The position numbers and the translations under genes were made by a program. From Lunasporangiospora selenospora (taxonomy: Eukaryota; Mortierellomycota; Mortierellomycetes; Mortierellales; Mortierellaceae): a stretch of DNA of 11,913 nt. The notes below the pieces were generated by a model, which was not told where the DNA came from, ran no database searches, and saw only the letters and a program-made list of their open reading frames with translations. Position 1 is the first letter of the stretch. Each line of letters begins with the position of its first letter. Below, in pieces: positions 7,074 through 11,913 of the stretch. Location: contig JAABOA010000743.1 of NCBI GenBank assembly GCA_015680635.1, positions 1 through 11,913 of the forward strand, written 5' to 3'.

Positions 7074-10000
7074 TTAACGTCTCTTGTACTTCTTGGCGCT
7101 CTTGAATGCCTTGTTTCCTCGGAACTTGCCTAGCTTGCTGCCGCGGTCCTTCTTATCACCCTTGCCTGATTCCTGTTTTGCCATGCTCAGCTTCTTGACT
7201 GAGGCAACTCCCCTCTTGGATCCATCAGCAAGATCGCTGCTAAAGTCAACATCCTTTTTCTTCTTCTTCTTCTTCTGATCTTGTGGCTTTGGTGCGTCTG
7301 ACTTTTCTGGAGCCATTCGAGGCATCTTGATGGGCCGGAGTGCCTTCTTGGCATTCTTGATAGCTCCTCCATGAGACTTGATATCCTGGTGATCTTCTTC
7401 GGACAATTGCAGACGTCTGCGCTTGGCACGAGACATACCAGCATACTTGTCGCGTTTTGGCGCATCTTCTTGCTTGCGCTTCTTGGGATCATTCAGTGCT
7501 TTCTTGCTCTTATCTAAAAGGATTTCAAATTGGTTTCAGGGATTCAAGACGAATGTTAGTAATCTGAACTTGAGGTTATTTCCATGGTCAATAAGGAGGC
7601 CAAATATCGGCATACCTGAGGCAAGCTTCTTATCCTGCTCGGACTGGAACCATGTCTTGGCAGGTCTGCTGTAGATCTCGTCCTCATGCTTCAAGAAGTT
7701 CTGGCTCTTTCTCATTTCCATCTCTGCCTGACGCATAGCTTTCTCCTCCTTCTCCTCATCCAAAACTTCCTTGACACCGTCAGTCATACCCTCAACTCGC
7801 TCACGGTACCGAGTAATGACATCCTGTGGAATGACGCGGTGCTTGACGTTCTTTTTGTCCGCATTCTTGATAGCCAGCTTTAGGAGCTTTCGGTCGTTCT
7901 CACCTGCCAAGGTGACTGCACGACCAGTACGGCCAGCACGAGCTGTACGACCAACACGATGCTGATAAATAGCATAGTTCTGAGGCATATTGAAGTTGAT
8001 AACAGTATCAATGCCCTTGATATCCAAACCACGAGATGCAAGATCGGTCGCCAATAGATAGTCCACCTTTCCATCTCTGAATTCTTCAAGAGAGGCCAAA
8101 CGCTGTTCCTGTGTCAAGTTACCGTGCAATTCTGCTGCCCGGAGACCCATCAATCCAAAGATAATCTTCATTTGATGAGCCGATGCCTTGGATCTGAAAA
8201 AGATAATAACTCGGTTCTTAAAAGTACGAGAGCACAACGCCAACAAAACCGCAGGTCTATCCTCCTCACGGTGTTGACGGATACGGACGAATTCCTGGAC
8301 CAAACGTGAGGCGGTGGCATTGCTAGCGTCGATTTGGAGTCTGACTGGCCTGTTGAGCGACATACGGATGAGCTCGTCGACATTATCAGTCATTGTGGCC
8401 GAGAAGAGCATAGTCTGACGTTTCAGAGGGCAGGCGTTCACAATCTCTGTCAATTCAGCCTGGAAACCTTCCTCGAGCATTCGATCTGCTTCGTCCATGA
8501 TCAGAATATCAATGTGATCCAATGTAAAGGACTGTGAGTTGAGAATGTGATCGATAAGACGACCAGGAGTGGCGATGAGAACATCTGGGCGAGAACGAAG
8601 CTGAATTTCCTGGGCATTACGAGACAGACCACCTAGGTTGATGAACAGAGCGAAAGAGTAAGCTAAAACTCCTTCGGATAGCCCTACGACACTAACCCCA
8701 ACCCAAGGAGTCACTGACTTACCGACGCAGAGTCCGAATGTAATGTCCGTGAAGCTAGCGAGCTTCTGGGCAACACTGTGACACTGAATAGCCAACTCAC
8801 GGGTTGGACAAAGAACCAAAACGCGAGAGGTTGCAGTCTGTCTAGATCTGTAGAGCAAACGTTCGAGAACTGGAACAACAAAGGCTGCCGTCTTTCCCGA
8901 TCCTGTTACTGCACCACCACAAATATCTTTGCCCATCAGGGCCACTGGGATGGTCTTTGCCTGAATTGGTGTAGGCTGCACGAAGCCAACTTGTGCGAGA
9001 CCTTTCAAGATAGGACGTGAGAGGTTCATTGTTGCAAACGTCTCTGCAACATCGGATGGCGAATCCATCTCGGGTGCGAAATATGCTTTTTTACGCTAGC
9101 AAAGGGAATTGGGGTGATTGGTGAGTGTTAGTTTGAAGCTACAAAGAGTAGACTATGCCACAACATTAGTTTTCGATGCTCAGAATCAGGTAATCTTACC
9201 TCTTTCTGGAACGCGGATTCTTCCTCTTCACCTTCCTCTTCACTTTCCTCCTCCTCCTCCTCCACTTCGTCTTCGCTCTCGCTCTCGCTCTCCTCCTCGG
9301 ATCCTGACTCTTCGTCTTCAGATTCCTCGTCCTCAAACTCTGCCTCCTCTGCCTCATCATCTTCAAGTCCTGCATCATCATCACGTCCAGCACCGAAGCC
9401 TTCTTCATCTATTAAGGAAAGAAAGGGAGGGAGTAAGTATCGCCATATCTAAGAATGTCCCCCGTAGTCATAGTTTGATGGTATTCGTTTCGGAAAATAA
9501 GAAGGGAGTTGCATACCATCATCGTCATCATCGCCCTCAAACTTGATACCCTCCATATCGTTATCATCATCCTCTTCGTCAGAATCGAGTGCCTCTTGGA
9601 ACTCTAAATAGAGGAAGTGGTTGGTTAAAACGTAATTCCAAGTTATTATGCAGTAAAGAAAGTACTCGAACCTGAGAACTCGTGCACCCTTACCACTTTC
9701 ATCGTCCTCAGGAATCTCATTGTCTTCCACAGCAGGCGTTTCGACTTTTCCAGATTTCTTTGCCTTGGCTTGACTACGCTTTCTTGCAATGATATCATCA
9801 AGGCTCAATCCGGGCTGCGACTAAAATTTTCCAATTGACCAGTCGAATCTGTCAGTCGATATGTCCATTTCAATAAGCAATGCCAGGGAGACCAACTTGT
9901 GAATTTTCTCCATACCTCATCCTGTGCGCGAAGGGCGGCTCTGGCAGCGGTAAAATCCCAATCGTGGTGGGCACCCAAGTGTCCACCTCCCTCTGCATCA

Positions 10001-10173
10001 AAAGAGAAGCTTGGATCCAAGTCTCCCGAGTCCTTGGTGTTGTTTTTCGATTTTTTGTTGTTCTTTTTTGCTTTCTTCTTGGTGACGACCTCATCTTGCT
10101 CGAGCTCTTCCTCATCGAGCATGGGGACGGAGTCATCGTCATCATCGATGGTCATAATAAAGTCGTTCGACAT
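7074..10173 (-). CDS. DRS1: ATP-dependent RNA helicase DRS1 (DDX27 family), 7 exons
   Basis: DEAD-box helicase needed for 27S pre-rRNA processing and 60S subunit assembly in the nucleolus. Exons: 10173-9916, 9820-9694, 9603-9517, 9408-9200, 9095-8723, 8632-7616, 7513-7074; they join in phase to 836 codons plus stop (yeast 752, human about 796). Acidic N-terminus (DDDDD at 9-13, then a dense E/D/S tract about 158-227). Helicase core from about 247: Q motif FVQPTPIQ, AVTGSGKT (289-296), PTREL (324-328), TPGR (373-376), DEAD (398-401), SAT (429-431), TDLASRGLD (547-555), HRVGRTARAGR (576-586). The Drs1/DDX27 tail follows: EEKEEKAMRQAEMEMRK, RPAKTWFQSEQDKK, then a lysine-rich end with K7 (771-777). 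The start is the first in-frame ATG, with A at -3. Two introns are 90 bp and stop-free in frame. Tandem with RPC40. Confidence 0.95.
7252..7274. repeat. Lysine-coding trinucleotide run in DRS1 exon 7
   Basis: A TTC/TTT-rich run on the plus strand encodes seven consecutive lysines (residues 771-777). It is part of a basic, probably nuclear/nucleolar-targeting tail and is likely to vary in length between strains. Confidence 0.7.
9200..9408 (-). repeat. Acidic low-complexity exon of DRS1
   Basis: Exon 4 of DRS1 is built almost wholly from GAG, GAA, GAT and TCN-type codons, giving runs such as VEEEEEESEEEGEEEE. The yeast and human relatives also carry an acidic spacer before the helicase core, so this is coding low complexity, not noise. 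Confidence 0.75.
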
Positions 10174-10409
10174 CTTTGCAAAAAATTCCTGAGTAGGATG
10201 AGAATACACAGAGAATGACTAGAGAAAAAGAGGGACAATGGCAGTGAGAAAGCTTTGGCCTTGATAAAAAAAAGTGGTTTGTTTTCATGATTTCATGGCC
10301 ACCAAAAGCAGTCCTCACATTTTTTTTTCTTTTTTTTCTTTTTTTCTTTAAAAAAAAAATGCTTTATACAGTTTGAAATCTTCTCATACCTCACCCTTTT
10401 TCCTTCCAC
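10174..10409. promoter_or_regulatory. DRS1 upstream region with long T/A tracts
   Basis: Sequence upstream of the DRS1 ATG. It contains a T-rich tract at 10320-10349 directly followed by A10 at 10350-10359, and TTTATA-like sequence near 10363. A CAG directly preceded by pyrimidine-poor sequence at 10190-10188 (minus) could be an acceptor of a leader intron, but I cannot support it. No reading frame of note. Confidence 0.45.
10320..10359. repeat. Homopolymer T-rich/A-rich tract upstream of DRS1
   Basis: About 30 nt of T interrupted only by three C residues, then ten A residues. It is a strong poly(dA:dT) element about 150 bp upstream of the DRS1 start, and lies also beside the broken plus-strand reading frame. 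Confidence 0.8.
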
Positions 10410-10815
10410 AAGGGAGCCCCAGTGAGTAATGAAAAGCAGACTGCCGAGATGCTTATCACGAGCAGTCTGTGGAAACTGGTAGGTTCAGGATATCACCCGC
10501 CAGTTTAACTTACCAATCTCTCTTTCGTCGGTTTTTAGGCTGCCCTTCTCAATAGCGAGTCTTTCCCTTTCTGTGATGATGACACACATGAAAATCTCAC
10601 TGATTCTGACCTGAATGCTGGCGAAATCAACTTGGACAGTATCAGTGACGCAGAGTCTGTCCATGTCACTGAAAGCCAGCAATATTTATTCTGATGAAAA
10701 TGGTGCCAACATGGGCGAAGTAAGCGAGACCGGATTGAGTACGAATAGTTCAATTGATGCTAGTTTTGATGTTGCGCCCAGTATGGCTCTGGCTGAAGGA
10801 ACCCTAATCAATTAA
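10410..10815 (+). pseudogene. Unrecognised plus-strand coding remnant with apparent frameshift
   Basis: I do not recognise a family. A frame open from 10377, perhaps entered by an acceptor ending 10409, runs through 10482. A plausible donor GTAGGT (10479-10484 region) and acceptor TTTTTAG (10538) join it in phase to a D/E/S/T-rich segment (SESFPFCDDDTHENLTDSD) that stops at TGA 10692-10694. One base out of phase, the same style of sequence resumes (SDENGANMGEV, then SSIDASFDVAPSMALAEG) and ends at TAA 10813-10815. A one-base indel around 10680-10692 would reconcile the two halves. Amino-acid composition, not homology, is the argument. It could also be chance open frames or a small gene with another splice pattern. 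Confidence 0.3.
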
Positions 10816-11089
10816 GTGCTAATGAGACTCAAATCTTTATCGAGACTAGCGGTATCTACCCGTGGTCCCGCGGGGGCCTTCATCGCATCCTCCAGCGGCC
10901 TTGGATGTTGAAGGCTTGATTCTTGACTCCAGTTCAATTGACTGGTGTTGATATTGGGTCGGCTCTGCTGAACAGTGATAGAGTCCACCCATCTGGCGAT
11001 AACAAATGCGACGCTCCTGCGATCGCAATACAATTTACATTCACATCCCGTCCATTGATTGTCCTGTGTGCCTTGACCATTTCACACTC
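10816..11089. other. Spacer or decayed sequence, no supported gene
   Basis: All three minus-strand frames stay open for 50 to 70 codons across part of 10846-11033, so no single one can be chosen. The frame that continues the coiled-coil remnant to the right remains open from 11089 to TGA 10936-10934, and may be more of the same broken gene. No RNA gene, repeat or regulatory signal is clear. Confidence 0.4.
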
Positions 11090-11913
11090 CTAGTCCAAAC
11101 TTTGACCGTCTTGATCCAGTCGTTCTGTTGCACCTACAACCGTATACTTGGAAGAGGTAACGGCTGTTTTTTCTACTTGCTTTGTGCCCCAACCCGCTTC
11201 TCTTCCTCTTGCCGCCCTTTGCACGTTGTTCCAGCAGTATCGCTCTTGTAAGAGCCGTCGAAGGTCTTCCATGAGTGGGACAACTCTCTCTCGAGCCTCT
11301 CGATTTCGCTGTCGCGCCTCTTGGAGAGCCCTGTAAAACTCTTTTAGATTTTCGGCTTGCCCTACTGGAATCGCAACCATACCTTCTGCCTTGCGCTACT
11401 GTCCATGATAGATGCTTGCCTTTGGGTGCGTTCCTTCCTTCCCACTGAGCTCCCTTCGGAGCGGTCCTAGCTCTTTCTTCGCCTTGGTGAAGGCCGAATT
11501 TACTTGATCGAGTTGTCTCAATCTGCTGCTCGTTCAGCTTTTGGTGTTGATACTCCTCGGTCCAACTCATTGCTCCTCCTCTGTTCGACCGAGTCTTTCT
11601 CTGTTCCTCATATCGACTGACAACATGACCATTATTACTCTCTGGCCTTTGTGGGAAGGCCTCTCCCATCACTTGAGCCGTGTATCGGTCCACAAACGTG
11701 ATAAAATCGGCAAACTTGAGTCCACGAGTCCGACACAGCTGCTCGATCTTGTCAAAGTTGGAAAAGGCCCCAAGCGCTGCTCGTTTGTGTCTCAGGGCGT
11801 TGCTTCCATTGGTAAGAGGCCTGCTGCTCGAATCCTTGATATCAAAATGATTTGGACTCAGGGAAGTGGGCTGGTCTAAAAGAGTGCGATTTTTTGGATT
11901 TCCTATACGTACG
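11090..11913 (-). pseudogene. Unrecognised coiled-coil-like gene, broken and cut by the window edge
   Basis: I do not recognise a family. A minus-strand frame is open from the edge (first full codon at 11912) and carries ordinary-looking protein sequence, for example NFDKIEQLCRTRGLKFADF and FVDRYTAQVMGEAFPQRPE, then SWTEEYQHQKLNEQQIE near 11520. From there the same frame turns into R/S/G-rich sequence typical of an out-of-phase reading, while the frame shifted by one base carries a Q/E/K/L-rich, coil-like segment (QLDQVNSAFTKAKKELGPLR), then TAG at 11398-11396, then more coil-like sequence (ENLKEFYRALQEARQRNRE) to TAG at 11092-11090. One frameshift at about 11500-11533 plus in-frame TAG codons suggests decay of a longer gene, perhaps element-derived. 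Alternatives: real introns that I cannot place, or sequencing error. Confidence 0.4.

Noticed and set aside
9118-9546. Plus-strand open frame of 142 codons rich in P, L, R and H
   Set aside because: It is the complement of the acidic DRS1 exons; low-complexity GAG/GAT coding sequence leaves the opposite strand open. The minus strand has the conserved gene.
10173-10209. Longer DRS1 N-terminus starting at 10209
   Set aside because: The extension has no ATG (it would need GTG) and the family N-terminus begins at the ATG at 10173 with good context.
10747-10941. Shared 11-mer AGTTCAATTGA at 10747-10757 and 10931-10941 as element termini
   Set aside because: Contains the palindrome TCAATTGA, no extension on either side and no structure around it.
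10943-11552. Shared 11-mer TGGTGTTGATA at 10943-10953 and 11542-11552 as evidence of a duplicated module (YQHQ in both translations)
   Set aside because: The match does not extend beyond 11 bp and an 11-mer repeat within about 1 kb can be chance.
1-11913. tRNA genes, CRISPR arrays, prophage or bacterial operon structure
   Set aside because: No B-box-like motifs with paired arms, no spaced direct repeats, and the genes are spliced eukaryotic ones.

Overview
The window looks like nuclear DNA from an intron-rich fungus. It holds four protein genes that I reconstructed with 18 short GT-AG introns (90 to 223 bp), plus poly(A/T)-rich flanks and AATAAA-type poly(A) hexamers. The proteins match fungal/animal families but are not obviously those of intron-poor yeasts. 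An early-diverging filamentous fungus (Mortierella-like) is my best inference; no marker in the window proves it.

Layout from left to right. Positions 1-306 are the 3' flank of the first gene. Positions 307-3203 (minus) are an eight-exon peroxisomal acyl-CoA oxidase ending in the PTS1 tripeptide AKL. A 505-bp divergent promoter (3204-3708) separates it from RRP43 (3709-4853, plus, three exons), an RNase PH-like subunit of the RNA exosome ring. RRP43 converges across an A-rich spacer on RPC40 (5178-6726, minus, four exons), the alpha-like subunit shared by RNA polymerases I and III. Upstream and in tandem lies DRS1/DDX27 (7074-10173, minus, seven exons), a DEAD-box helicase of 60S ribosome assembly. 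The right end (about 10410-11913) has no intact gene I can recognise. It holds a plus-strand reading frame broken by an apparent frameshift, and a minus-strand glutamine/glutamate-rich reading frame that enters from outside the window and is broken by one frameshift and in-frame TAG codons.

Functionally, three neighbouring genes serve ribosome production: RPC40 (synthesis of rRNA, 5S and tRNA), RRP43 (3' processing and turnover of rRNA precursors) and DRS1 (large-subunit assembly). The acyl-CoA oxidase starts peroxisomal beta-oxidation and has no obvious functional link, although it shares a divergent promoter region with RRP43. Most of the window is ordinary housekeeping sequence. The less ordinary points are the two stop-free 90-bp introns of DRS1, a 29-nt internal exon in the oxidase, a perfect 10-bp E-box palindrome in the shared promoter, and the broken reading frames at the right edge. 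I found no sign of a new multi-gene system.
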